Shown here: positions 37,751 to 49,222 of the stretch, one piece after another | How positions within the stretch are numbered: position 1 is the stretch's first letter | Layout: every line of letters starts with the position of its first letter | Assembly: GCA_024529925.1 (NCBI GenBank) | Contig: JAFEUB010000841.1 | Location: forward strand, 437,501 to 501,500 | Origin: Ophthalmolycus amberensis | Lineage: Eukaryota; Chordata; Actinopteri; Perciformes; Zoarcidae | Length of the DNA: 64,000 bases | Direction: 5' to 3' | Made by a program: the position numbers and the translations under genes | Notes under the pieces: generated by a model | What the model was told of the DNA's origin: nothing | What the model saw: only the letters and a program-made list of their open reading frames with translations | The model's database searches: none

Positions 37751-39700
37751 CTCAGATCACCCAGACACACACTCTTACACACACACACACACACACTCTC
37801 TTACACACACACACATACAAACTGCACGTTGCAGCCCCGCTTATCAGTTTATTTGTCATTGTCTATCTTGGTCTCAAAGTCTCTGGGGTCTGATCAGCCC
37901 CTATCACTCCCTCTGTGTGTGTGTTTGTGTGTGCGCGTCTGTGTGTGTGTGTGTGTATATGTCAGTCTGCACGATTAGCACACGCACACAGTGCTCACAG
38001 TGCTGTTGATGAGCCAGCTCAGAGAGAGACGGGGGGAGTTATGAGAAGAATGTGGGATGACATGACTGAACAAGTCTGCCCTCCAGACATAATAGAAAGG
38101 CATTGACTGATGGAGAGGAGGCTCCAGCATCCAAACACTCTCATTCTCAGCCTCTGTTATACCATGAAAGCATCAGATAACCAAAATGTTATCTGCAGAA
38201 TAGAGATCGCTTTTGGCCTTGAAGTACAACATTGCTGGTAATTCATACTGTAGTACATGCTAGTATCTGAGTGTTATTTTGGTATATAATTATGGGGTTT
38301 TTCTTTACCTTATGATAATCATAAGTTTGTGATTGATTGGGTGATTGGGTGACTAGTGATTCTTGATCACACACAGATCGACTGCATTACATGACAAATG
38401 ATAGTAAACGTGAACAAAGCCTGAGCCCAGGCTCATGCATCCTGTTTGGCTTCATTCAGATGAACCAGCTGCTCCCTCGTATGCCGTTGTGACCACAAAT
38501 GCTCTGTGACTTTCCCTGATGACTCAAGTTGGACAACAATGATTGGCTGCACTTTTCACAGAAATAACATTCGCTAGGAGCTCAGGGGATAGTCATCACT
38601 GCAGTGACTTGAAGCTGTGATTTCTACCAGAGTTCATATCAGGACATACATTACATTCCGCTGGCATCACATTTACGCTTAGATTAGCGCTGGTTCTCAG
38701 GGCCGGCATTGCAGACCACTGGCTTAGAGCAACAGTAAACAACACCTGCTGCATTTCCAATCTTTAGCTTCTCACTATAGCCAATGCTTTGTGTACAGAC
38801 ACAAAGATGTACCCAAAGATATTTTATGCAGTGCAGTTTATCCCAAACAATAAATAAAACAAATGTAATCCCGTTTTAATAAGTCTTAAACAAGTGCACA
38901 TTTAACTTTCTTGTTGTTTTCTGTCTTTCTGCTTTTTGCAGTACAGTAACAGTATGGCAGGGCTCCTTCTCTTATCTAGAAAGACACAACTCGGCTGGGG
39001 CTGTACCACACACATGTGCATGACCCTAGATATCAATGGAGAAGCAATTTAATGCCAACAGGGGTTTCAGTCTGCACACACCGGGCCACAGTCAGAAAAT
39101 AGAGTAATAATATGTAATATATGACTTTTACCAATGCAATGTTGGCTTTTTGGTCGGTCCAGAAATTGATCCAAACTCAAATATATCAACAACTATTGCA
39201 TGGTTTGTCATGATATTTTATACTGCCATTCATTGTCCTCAGAGAATAATCTCTAACTTTTCCTTTAGCACCACCATGAAGTTCATATTTTAGTTTCTTT
39301 GTGAAATGTCTCGGTACAAACATTCTTCTTCCCCAGAGGATGAAATGAAGAGTAATCTCTTTGGTGATCCATTGACTTTCCATATAGTGCCGTCAACAGG
39401 TCAAATTTTCTATTTTTTCCAAACCTGGTTTATGGCCAAACTCTGTAACTTCCTGTGGTTCAGTGTGTGGTTCGGTATGGGAGTCCTATGAAGCCTCACA
39501 GACACAGTCTCCCTGACGGTGAGCCCCATTCCAAAGCTCATGAGAGGGATAAATGAGAAGACACCGGAAATAACTTATCTATCTAACAGTGAGCCTGCAA
39601 TGCCAAACAATGGGTGGATGTCTTTCCTCCAAACTCTCTACTCTTATCAGACCTTCAATACGCTGTAAACAGAGTATGGGCTGACGATGCTCTGTGAAAA

Positions 39701-39724
39701 GCACACACACACACACACACACAC
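39701..39724. repeat. (CA)12 microsatellite
   Basis: Uninterrupted CA dinucleotides. Confidence 0.9.
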
Positions 39725-40047
39725 AAACACAACAGACTGGACATGCTGCTATGCACGTTCCTCACACAGCGGAGAGATTAAAAGAGCATCGGAGGCTGAA
39801 ATGGGATCCAAGAAGAGGAACCTCCCAACATCCTCCAAAGGAAACACGACCCAGAACAGCGTACAATAGCATTCAATTTAAATTGCCATTGTGTTTCCTG
39901 TGGTTCTATGACTTAATGGCTTTTTTTTAATGGCCAGTTTATGTCGTAAAGAGGCTATTTGCTCTCTTACGAAAATTATCGGCACTTTAAGCTCATTATC
40001 ATTATGTGATATTGATTTTGACCTGTGCTCTTCTTTGCTGTCTACAG

Positions 40048-40164
40048 AATATTGATGTGACCAACTTCAGCAACAGTTGGAGTGACGGCTTGGCTTTCTG
40101 TGCCCTCTTGCACACATATCTGCCCGCCCACATCCCTTACCATGAACTCATCAGTCAAGACAAG
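40048..40164 (+). CDS. specc1: specc1 exon 11, CH domain core
   Basis: Acceptor TCTACAG| and donor CAAG|GTAGAC; 39 codons, both ends in phase 0. It reads NIDVTNFSNSWSDGLAFCAL then LHTYLPAHIPYHEL, the signature core of a CH domain, with the Trp-Ser-Asp-Gly-Leu-Ala-Phe turn and the LLH helix. It sits between a 9.5-kb intron and a 4.2-kb intron that begins with a minisatellite only about 50 bases after this donor. Confidence 0.95.
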
Positions 40165-40724
40165 GTAGACAATTACGGGAAGATTGCACACACTCAAGTC
40201 CTATCTCGCATGTCATGAAAAAATCATAGTATATCTTTTCATAGTATAGTGTGTCATAAAAATGTCATGGAATAATATGTCATAATAAACCTTATAGTGT
40301 GTCATAAAGAGATCATGGTATAGTATATCATAAGAAGTGATAAAAGCAGTATGTCATAAAAATAAGAAAAAGTCAGAGAATAGCATTTTCATAACAATTG
40401 TGACGTATACGATGTCAACAAAATGTCATTGTATAGTATGTGATGTCAAAAAAAACATCATAGTATAGTGTGTGTAGAAAGTCGTAGTTTACTATGTCCA
40501 AAATAGTTATTGTATAGTACATCTAAAGTCATGGTCTGGAATGTCAAAAAAAGTCATAGAGAAAAAGAAAAGTCATAATAAAGTCATGTTATAGTATGGA
40601 CAAAAACGCATAGTTTTGTTTTTCCGAAAGAGAAGTATAGTATTTTGAAAAAGGTCAAAAAACGTCAATAATAAGTATTTTTTGAGAAACTATACCTGAC
40701 TTTTTTCGACATACTATTCCAGAG

Positions 40725-41515
40725 GTCTTCAATTAGAATTCAACGAGGTCCGTTCAGAGGGAATTTCCTCACTAAAGGTCCAGAACGTCACAGGAACGTC
40801 TAACTTGCTCTCTGATTTAATGCCATAACTACTGAAGTAACCTCGCAGTTGTATTAACGTCTGTATGTAGTCAACAGCTGAATGTCCAATCAAATAGAGA
40901 AAGTTTGATTGAAAAATATCTCAACAATAGTTATTGCCAGTTTTTAAATTGAACTGGATGAATTATAAATAATACATAATCGAATAATAAATCAATGATC
41001 TTCTCTCGTTTCAAGTGAAATAAGGGCTGTACTAAAGAATAAATGACATTACAGAAAGCTTTTGAAAAATGTTTAACTTAAAATAAAATACTTAATTTAA
41101 GAAGAATGACTTTACTGAATTGTCTTTGCCCTGCAGCTTTAAATTCAGTTAGTTGAGGTTTGAAGTGAAAGCCACGATATTATATTCTTCTCACCTTCTA
41201 AACCCGTGTTTGTTGAAACGACTTGTTTCAGCCTCATTAACGTTTAAAAGTCTGTCCATTCTTAGTTGAAGGCTCTGGTCTCGCTGAGCAAATTTCTCTT
41301 TTTGGAGAACGCCATGTGAAATAACTTCTTACTCACGTATTATTCTCCGACTCCTCTATCTTTTCCCCGTCTCCCCCGTGTGTAAATCTTACTCGAGTCG
41401 GGAAGTTTATCAGAATACACGTATTTGATTGGCTGAGTCACGTGATGCGATTTACAACGCATGTAATTGGTCGGTTTGTTTCCTGCACCGCTGAACGACT
41501 GTCGTAAAGGCGGTT
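40725..41515. mobile_element. unclassified insert within the minisatellite
   Basis: Begins near AGAGGTCTTCAATTAGAATT, CAACGAGGTCCG, and ends near GATTGGCTGAGTCACGTGAT and GTCGTAAAGGCGG, replacing about 790 bases of repeat. The start resembles fish interspersed elements I have seen opening with AGGTCTTCAA. No long ORF. Possibly a non-autonomous DNA transposon; target duplications not resolved. Confidence 0.35.
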
Positions 41516-41779
41516 AAAAAATCTAAAAAGGTCACAGTATAGTACGTCGAAAAAATCATAGTATAATGTCGGCAAGAGTCATTAAAAAAGCCATGGTTTA
41601 GTATGGTTTAGTATGTTGTCAAAAGTCAGAGTGTAGTATGTCAAAAAAAAGTTATAGTATATCCACTAAATCCATAGTATAGTATGTTAATAAAGTCAGA
41701 AAAAGTTCATAGGATAGTAATTACAAAAAAGTCTAGTATGTATGTTGCAAAAGTTATATTATAGTATGATCTTAAAAAA

Positions 41780-42540
41780 TCAGAAACAGAAGAATCAACT
41801 TTAATGGTGAAGTGTGAAAACATTTACAAGGACATTGACGGTATTTCACTACACATTTGACTACTATAAACATATGACTTGGGACTAATATGTACGGATT
41901 CAAATATAAAGTACAATGGTGCAGAGTGCAAAATGTTTTGGAATAAATATGGAATGATTAATGTGACCGATTGCTTTACATGCATGAGGTAAGGATATGA
42001 CAGAATATACAAAGTATACAGCAATGTGGGTAGTGATGATACTCACACTCTAAAGAACAGTGGATATTTAAACTATGAAATACAGAGTATATTTATCAAC
42101 GATTTTGACACTATTTAACTGTTCATCATCTGTGTCTGGTTGTTCTACAGACAGTTTTCTGTGTTGTCTACCAGATGGGATGCGCTGAAGCAGCTTGTGT
42201 CCACAGTGTGAACGCTCTGCAGTGTTATTTTCTGCCATGTCTTCGCTCTGGAGGTGTCTAAGCCCTGCATTGAGGGCATGCTCGCATCAGTGACTTTCTC
42301 TGCATTCCTGACTGTTTGTTGTAGTCTGCTCCTGGTCTGTTTGATGGCTTATCCAAACCACACACTGATGGGCGTGCAGAGAAAAGACTGGTTGATCGCA
42401 GTATAGAACTGCATCAGCAGCTCTGGAGGCAGGCTGAACTTCCTGAGCCAGCGCAGGAAGTTGATGGTGTCTTTGTTGGAAGTTCACTCGAGGTTCTGAG
42501 AGATGGTGGATCCCAGAACCCTGAAGGCTGCAGATAAAGC
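41780..42540 (-). mobile_element. degenerate LINE fragment, minus strand, inside the minisatellite
   Basis: The minus-strand translation, across frameshifts and stops, shows pieces such as AGSGSSACLQS, TPISVWFG, IKQTRSRLQQTVRNAEK and TSRAKTWQK. These are worn forms of the C-terminal region of a fish LINE ORF2 (pattern SITVWFG...RLQRTVRTAE). The 3' end is ACCATTAAAGTTGATTCTTC at about 41787-41806. The reading is broken in several places, so this is an old copy. Confidence 0.75.
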
Positions 42541-44332
42541 GTTGTTTTGTCATGCAAAATGTTAATAAAATAAAAAAGACATTGTTATAGTAGGCAGAGT
42601 AAAAGTCATAAATAAGCCATAGTATATTATGTTGTAAAAAATCATAGTATAGTTTGTTGAAAAAATTCAAAGTATACTATGTAAAAAAAAAGACATATTA
42701 TAGTGTCGAAAGTCATAGTATGGTATGTTGAAAAAAGTCTTAGTATATATAGTGTGTCAAAAGAGCCATTAAAAAACATAGTATAGTATGTTGAAAAAAT
42801 TCATTAAAAAGTCATTAAAGTCGAAAAAAAAGTCATCATATAGTATTTTGAAAAATAGTCATGAATAGACAGAATAGTATATCAAAACAAGTTATATCAT
42901 AGTATCTTGAAACAAGTCATAGTATATGTAAAAAGTAATAAAAAAAGAGTTTGGTTTATTATGTTGAAATAAGTTGTAGTATAGTAAGACGGGCATAAAA
43001 AGTCATAGTTTAGTATTTCCACAAAACTCAGTGTAGCATGTCGAAAAAAAAGTAATTAAAAAGTCATAGAAAAGTATGCAAAGAGATTTCATAAAAAATA
43101 GTATCGTATGTCAAAATAAGTCATAGTATAGTATGTCGAAAAAGGGGTTTTAAAAAGTCATAGTTCCGTTTGTCCAAATACTGTCATAAACAGATGCCAT
43201 AGTGTATCATGTCATAACAATGTCATGGTGTAGTATACATGTTCGTGTAGTATTTTATATAAAAAGTCCGAACATAGTATGTCATAAATAAGTCATAAAA
43301 AGTTACAGTATAGTCCGTCGTGAAAAAGTCCATAAAGAATTCATCGTATAATGTTCAGAAACATCATAGTCTGGTAGGTGACACATAGCCCTTTGAAGGT
43401 TACCACAACACTGACTGGATGCTTTGCTCAATTATGTTGAATTCATTCAAAATGATATCAGAGATGGAGATTTGCATTTGTTCCATAAGAGCCGGAGCTC
43501 AGTCTGTATCTAATTAAGTGCAGCTGTGAATATATTTGAACCTGAAGAGAATGTCCTGTCTGATTTGTGAGTAGAGCAAACAAAGTGTGTGTTCCTCTGT
43601 GGACAAGCAGGTGGTATATACAGTACCTGTACAAACAATATAGTTCCTCTCTGGGGACTGCGGGTCTTTCAGCCTGCCGTGACATTAAAACAATAGACGA
43701 TCGACGAACACCTCCAACCGGGCCCGACACATCCTACGTGACGAATTAGTGATATCGGTGTGTGTAACACGGAGCTGATGACAGAGACATCTCTCTGAAT
43801 AATTAAATAGACCCCTGTTGGCTTTAATAACTCTTGCTGAGTGACTTTTCCTGAGGCCCAAACACACCCAACCTCTTCCCAGTATAATCTGTTCTTCCAA
43901 TAATCCCATTACTGCCCTCCTATGCCCTTTAACAGAGAGGCTTTCAAGCAAACAACGTCACGACTTATATTGTAGGTCACGTAAGGGAGAAATTGTTCTA
44001 AAGCTACATCATCCATGATGTCAAGTGTCTAATGTCTGTTTGGATTCCTCTTTTTTTTCTGTGGAGAATTGACGATACAAAAGTCGACCGTTCGACAAGG
44101 AGAGTTGGGGTTAAATCTATGTGGATGTTGATAAGGTTCACAGTATAGCTTTACACTTCAAATAAACATCCTGGATAATATAACACACTGAAAGGCTCAT
44201 GCAAACAAGCTATAGGCTCACACATGTTGCAGACTGTCTCTTGGGTGTTTGTATTTGTTGCCGTTCAAACCTCCGTGTGTGGGGTTGCAGGATGACGAGG
44301 GTCTGAACATACAATGATTTGTTTTTCTTCAG

Positions 44333-44392
44333 GACCGGAATCTGACCCTGGCTTTCCAGGCCGCCGAGAGCATCGGGATCAAACCCTCTCTG
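44333..44392 (+). CDS. specc1: specc1 exon 12, CH domain
   Basis: Acceptor TCTTCAG| and donor TCTG|GTGAGT; exactly 20 codons, DRNLTLAFQAAESIGIKPSL, both ends in phase 0. It corresponds to the LLLAFEAAESVGIKPSL helix of SPECC1. Confidence 0.94.
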
Positions 44393-46790
44393 GTGAGTTG
44401 AGCTGCCACAGACCACACACACAGACACAAACACACAAACGGACAGAGAGATAACACCGACAGACCCTTTGATTAGACAATTGGAAACAGCACATTTCAG
44501 GATGTGAGATGCCCCGCAACCATTTCATCCGACCACTTTTCCTCCTTACAGTCTTGAGCTTCACTCTGGTATCAGTTGTGAGGCTTTTCTTGCTGGAACG
44601 CCTTGAGCCAACCACTGCGTGCTGGAAATGTACGACACTTTGCATCAAGAGAAGAACTAACCTAATACATAAGTCAGATACAACTTGACTTTGATTAGCT
44701 TAGTTTGTTTGTGAAAACATTCGCATCCCTCCCCAGAAATGACTTACGTGAGCATGAAATCCCTCCATGTTGTGCCGTGCAGTGAACAAAGTATTATCGT
44801 GGTGAAGCAGTGCAACGGGCTCATGGAGGGAGCTGTTCATCTCCTCGAGGAATAGTCCAAACATTTAGGCACATTCGCTTCATCACATTCTTGCTGAGAG
44901 TTTAAAAATAGATAACGACATATCTGTCAAGTACAAAGCTAGAGCCTGGAAGCTGTTAGCTTAGCTTAGCATAAAGAATGGAAGCAGCTTGACTCTGTCC
45001 ATCGGTTAAAAAGAAAGCGCCTCTAAAGCTCACGCATTAACGCGTCTCTTTTGTTCGATGCGTACAGACACTTGTGCAACGGGAGCCATGCTGGTGACAC
45101 TATGAGGGGACATTAATGTGTGCACGCCATTTTCATAGAAATCCTTCCAAAAGTTGCAAATAAGCGTACAGCATTTCCCAAAATGTCAAACTACTCTTTT
45201 AAGAACAGCATTTTCAGGGTGGAGTTTGCCTTAAAGCCGCAGAAAACATGTTTTAAAATAAATCGTTTCTCGATAACATATTGAATACCAGATAAGAAAC
45301 AATCGAAAAGTTAAAGTTATATTGTTCATTAAAAGCTTAAATCACTGTCACAAGCTGACCTGATGCTGTTCATCAGGACCGTGTGGGTGTGGTGTGATCA
45401 GATTGGATTGACAGTAGCCTAGCAACACGAGCAAACAACCACATTACCTCATCACATTTTGACCGAAATGTTTGTTTAATCCTCGTTGGTGCTGCAAAGT
45501 ACGTGACATCACCTTTTTTTTCTTAACTGAGCCCCGCCCACTTCAAACCACTGAGAAAAGCAGAGACAGAAGAACACACGGATTCAGAAATGTCTCGTGT
45601 GAAAGAACCTAAACTGAACAGTTCACTGTTGACTTAATCAAATCCTCTGCTGATAATATTCTGCCGCAAACAATCTGTTGGATATTCATTCTCTCTGAAT
45701 GTCGAACAGTTTGCTCTAAATGTGGAAGAATTAGACTTCAATGTTTCCCTGAGACCAAAGGTCACACTTCTTGTTCATTTGGTTGCGGTTGCGAGATTGG
45801 ATATGGGAAGCTCGCTCCCGTGCCAATGACGTTCAAGTTTTCAACTGCTTCTTGCTCTGCAGCATAAACAGAAGCATCGGACACAGAGAGCAGCTGATCA
45901 TCGTCCCGTTAGGAGGCTGAGACGTCATGGGAGTGACTGTGCTGGAGCTCTGTGTAAATCTGCGCTGCGGGAAGCTGCTGTGACGCCGGCTCCATGTGAA
46001 AGCATCACCGGCGGTCAGGATTTATCTCATCGCACTGGAGAGTTCATTTGAAAGCACACAGTCGCTTCACCACATTTTCTGAAGCACACTGTTGAGCAGC
46101 ACGTTGCTTTGTTTTGTGCTGCGAAAGTCCCTCAAAGTAGTAAACTCGCTCTCAGTTCACTGTCAGAAGTAAATAACTGAGGATGTGCATCGGTTTGATA
46201 GAGGACAAAACCGTAACAAACTCCAGTTTTCAACTGTCAATGTTCACCCTCGTTCAGTGAGTACTTTATATGTAATCGTAATCTAAAACACAAAATAAAA
46301 AAGGAAAATGAAAGTACACAAAAAGCATGTTAATAAGAAACCATTTAGAACTGAAAAACAAATGTGAATCCCCTCAAACACCTCACTGGCCACCTGTCTA
46401 ATCTATTTCCTCAATGAGTGGATTGAATCAACAGTGATTCTTGCAAATGATTACATTATTTGGGCTCGTGTCTGTCTGCGTGACGGGCAGCTTGCAATGG
46501 CTGCGTGTTTGTTCTTCGTTCTCGTGTTTAAAGGTGTTTGGACTAGTGGGGATGTGGTCATTATGAAAATCTATTAATATCCATATTCATGGGATCTGGC
46601 AGACGCTCTTCTCAGCAGTGACTTGAATGCTGCTCACATTAGATATTTACATAAAAACAGATCAGAAGATCAGATCAGATCTATTGCAGCATCTTTAGCT
46701 GTGACTCAAGCAGATTACAATCCAAACACCACTAACTCACACCTGAACTCTACGTCCTTGTTCATTCACTCCTCTTCCTGTTCAAAACAG
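44393..46790 (+). other. specc1 intron 12
   Basis: Contains a fish interspersed repeat at about 44845-45200 (GGAATAGTCCAAACATTTAG, later GTTAGCTTAGCTTAGCATAA and CACCTCTAAAGCTCAC-like). The remainder, 45200-46790, shows no recognised feature. Confidence 0.5.
44845..45200. repeat. interspersed fish repeat with GTTAGCTTAGCTTAGCATAA core
   Basis: The left edge GGAATAGTCCAAACATTTAG, core GCTAGAGCCTGGAAGCTGTT then AGCTTAGCTTAGCATAAAGA, and right part GCGCCTCTAAAGCTCACGCA belong to a very common teleost repeat. A worn relative of its left part appears at about 51510-51565 (AGTTAGATGAGAAGGTTGAT). Class uncertain. Confidence 0.55.
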
Positions 46791-46880
46791 GACATGGAGG
46801 AGCTGATGAAGACGGAGCGGCCGGACTGGCAGAGCGTCATGCAGTACGTCTCTCAGATCTACAAGTACTTTGAGACCTGA
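46791..46880 (+). CDS. specc1: specc1 exon 13, C-terminus with stop
   Basis: Acceptor AAACAG| followed by 29 codons and TGA. It reads DMEELMKTERPDWQSVMQYV then SQIYKYFET, the invariant end of cytospins. The CH domain therefore closes the protein with no tail. Confidence 0.95.
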   Translation, partial: DMEELMKTERPDWQSVMQYVSQIYKYFET

Positions 46881-48290
46881 CCGACGGGGGAGAGGGGAGC
46901 TGGAGACCGATGAGTCGGAGGCACTGCAGCACTTTTACGTCTACATTTACCTTCCAGACAGACCGATTGCTGCTCACTGACACCGGGGACATGACTGAGG
47001 AAGTCACGGAGCTGCTCTCTTCTCATTTCTTCACGGGACAGGACTCACAAACAAATGAGAGCAGACGAACACATTATGGTGCAAAATACTTTCCAAGCCT
47101 TGTGGCAGTTGACAGCATGACTGAGAGAGGATTCAGAACAGATTTATCTCTCTAATGACTTTGAAAGAATAGACAAAAATACACATACAAAAGATATTTT
47201 TCCATTATTTGCTAATTATCAGTGTTGTTTGTGAATCCAATGCTCTGGTTCTGGTCACTTTCAATATGTGCCAAATCTTCTTCCACGACACAACTTGTTC
47301 CAGAGCATCTATGCATGATGACAGCGTAGCCTGAGCAACAGGCAGTCGCGAGGGGAGCAGTGGGAAACCAAACTTTCCATAACATTTGTTCCGTTTGCTG
47401 AAATGTTGCTTTAGAGAATTGGATCAGTTCTCATACCGAGTGCTTATTGTGAACTAGCTGGAGTTGAACTTTGCAGAGCGGAGAGTATTTTGAACTGACG
47501 GGTTTGAGTAGAACTGAAGCCTTTGTATTTTTCACCTTTAGTTGTGTGCATTCTTCCGAATAGAAATCAAAAAAACTCCAGCTGCCATCTGTGGTGCGAA
47601 ACTAAATAGGATTTAAAGGATGGGCAGAATCGAACCATCGTGTGTTTCTTCACGTTTTCCATCAAGGCCGTCTCAACAACTACTGCGACTGCTTTGCAAA
47701 ATATACATATTTGGCATTGTCATGTTAAACTTTGAAGGAGATGAAGACTTTTACATGTGAGAGAAGAGCCACCACACTTTCCCCGTGGTATGATTTAGAC
47801 AATCCTCCATTTGCAGATGCCCTTGTGTTTGGGAAGATTAAAGTGTTATTTATTTATTTACAAGACTTGCATCCTGAAAAGTGAGAATGTGGACAGAAGC
47901 GTGTGCAGTTTTCTATTTACCGATGTCAGATTTGGAAGCCTGGCGGATGGATATTGCTCAATAAAGGATTGTCAAGTTTTATATGAAATGATTCACTTTT
48001 TTCAAATGATTATTCAGGTCATCTTTTGACACAAAGATGCTGAGTTGAAGCACTCTTTTTCTTTTCACTGAATGCATCAGCTGTGTGAGTATTGCCGTGT
48101 TGCTCTAGTTGAGGTTAAACTGCTTTTCCACTCTGTGCCAGGCCTGTGAAACATTTGGGGATGTGGGAACACTGACTGGAAAAGTTTTGCCTGCTCGTCA
48201 CATCACACATTTTCTACTGAAACACATTTCGGCAGCAGGTAATACATAATGGAAATATCTTAACGCAATAAAATGGGTCTGAAGAGAATT
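46881..48290 (+). other. specc1: specc1 3' untranslated region (inferred)
   Basis: No coding signal after the TGA. Two AATAAA signals are suitably placed, at 47960-47965 and 48267-48272. The second would give a UTR of about 1.4 kb ending roughly 540 bases before the inferred adora2b leader exon. Short ORFs here (for example at 46910-47155) have no family resemblance and are probably chance. Confidence 0.6.
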
Positions 48291-48499
48291 GCCAATGGAT
48301 CAAATGGTTTCAGAAATACTATGTGCCTTTTCCTCTCTTTAAAACTAATTGTCATATACATATAGTACCTTTTACTCTGATCTCATGTTTGCTCAGCCAA
48401 AAGCGAAACATTAAAAACGTGAGTAAATCGAGTTGTTTTAGTTGCTTTTGCCTCCACTCCTCTCTGGCGTGGGGAGCAAAAACTCCGCAATTTCAGTGT

Positions 48500-48830
48500 A
48501 ATTGAAACCATATTCAGCCGCGTGTCTGTAAGCAGTGCTGGAGCACGTGCGTGTGTGCTGCTGTACAAACACGACAGCATTTACATTAAACGGAAAGCAC
48601 GTCGGGGCGTCATTGAACGGTGTTAAATTGGCGCGTAATTACGCACAGCGGTACGTTCGTTTGGGATTCCACCCACATTGCACAACTTGCAACCGCGTGC
48701 GCGCGTCTGTGTTTGGGGCGTGGTTTCTCTGTGTAATTGAGGGATTTCTTTTCTTTACCCCTTTCTTGTGCTGCGTTTCTTCATAACTGCCGTCTGGGGA
48801 GGGAAGTTGTGCGACACACTGCCTGCGCTA
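48500..48830 (+). promoter_or_regulatory. putative adora2b promoter region
   Basis: CpG-bearing sequence upstream of the inferred adora2b leader. It contains CACGTG-like CGTGCGTG stretches and a perfect 12-base palindrome, GCGTAATTACGC, at 48633-48644, with a TAATTA core typical of homeodomain sites. No clear TATA box was seen. Placement is inferred from the downstream splice donor; no transcription start is proven. Confidence 0.35.
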
Positions 48831-48899
48831 CAGATCCACAGCTGCCGCTTGAGCTCTCCACAGATCGGTCGCAGAGAGACGATGTGCGGGTTCATTAAG
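48831..48899 (+). other. adora2b: adora2b 5' leader exon (non-coding, inferred)
   Basis: Sequence ending ATTAAG|GTGAGC, a near-ideal donor, is paired with the acceptor TTCCAACAG| at 49058, giving a 159-base intron. The 5' boundary is not determined. The exon carries an ATG at 48882 that, after splicing, opens an upstream reading frame of about 30 codons ending at a TAG near 49135, before the receptor start. All of this is inferred from splice-site quality. Confidence 0.4.
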
Positions 48900-49222
48900 G
48901 TGAGCGCACACGCATCACCCGGAGACTTTCTGTCTGTTCTCTGTGCACGGGTTTGCAGCAGGCGTGGAGGATCCATACGTTACACGCAGCCACGGCAGCT
49001 TTCGCCAAACTCTGTGACGCAAGAGCTGCTTTAAAGTTAATTCCTTTCTTTCCAACAGATGGCTGGTTCTGCAGCTCACACTTGTGGGATGTTCCTGGAT
49101 TACAGCAGAAAGACTTCTTTACTCCTCTGTGACTAGAAGCAGCGCGTGTGTGTATGTTGGGGATGACCCTCTTCTGTTATGCTCAGCCTGTAGGTTTTAG
49201 TCCTTCAACACACTTTGCTGAG

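Larger units (their letters stand above)
30519..40047 (+). other. specc1 intron 10 (9.5 kb)
   Basis: Repeat-rich: fragments of a common GATTAGTTGATTGATAGAAA-type fish repeat at 31735-31800 and 36850-37030, the hAT-like element at 32350-32791, LINE 3' ends at 32876-32975 and 37662-37750, and CA arrays at 35184-35320, 37764-37815 and 39701-39724. A short GAC-rich stretch at 33523-33560 looks codon-like but has no supported splice model. No gene was recognised. Confidence 0.55.
40216..43375. repeat. degenerate minisatellite GTCATAGTATAGTATGTC, three blocks
   Basis: The unit GTCATAGTATAGTATGTC followed by GAAAAAA (about 25 bases, variable) recurs dozens of times at 40216-40720, 41520-41775 and 42545-43375. 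Copies differ in A-run length and carry many substitutions. The plus strand is strongly purine-skewed. Non-repetitive inserts of 800 and 770 bases separate the blocks. I know no family name. Confidence 0.85.
40165..44332 (+). other. specc1 intron 11, largely minisatellite
   Basis: Apart from the first 50 bases and the last 950, this intron consists of the minisatellite blocks and the inserts described separately. No exon was recognised. Confidence 0.7.
6248..46880 (+). other. specc1: specc1 gene span (cytospin-B), 13 coding exons
   Basis: Overview of the exons listed individually below. Joined, they encode about 964 residues if the single surplus base in exon 3 is discounted. Order of domains: short Met-Gly-Asn start, basic Ser/Thr-rich region with GIPAPRE, long coiled coils (about residues 60-680), a Ser/Pro-rich linker containing RTPLSGIPVRTAP and RKSPSLES, and a C-terminal calponin-homology domain (about 860-964) ending IYKYFET. 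These linker motifs fit SPECC1 rather than its paralogue SPECC1L, as I recall the human proteins. The family links actin and microtubules and affects adhesion and cytokinesis (family knowledge). The recalled human SPECC1 is about 1,068 residues; the difference is mainly an N-terminal extension not seen here, whose exons may lie left of the window or be skipped. Confidence 0.9.

Noticed and set aside
49148..49222. N-terminal extension of adora2b from 49154 or 49163
   Set aside because: Adenosine receptors have very short extracellular N-termini, and MNVFYIVLEV aligns with the family start.
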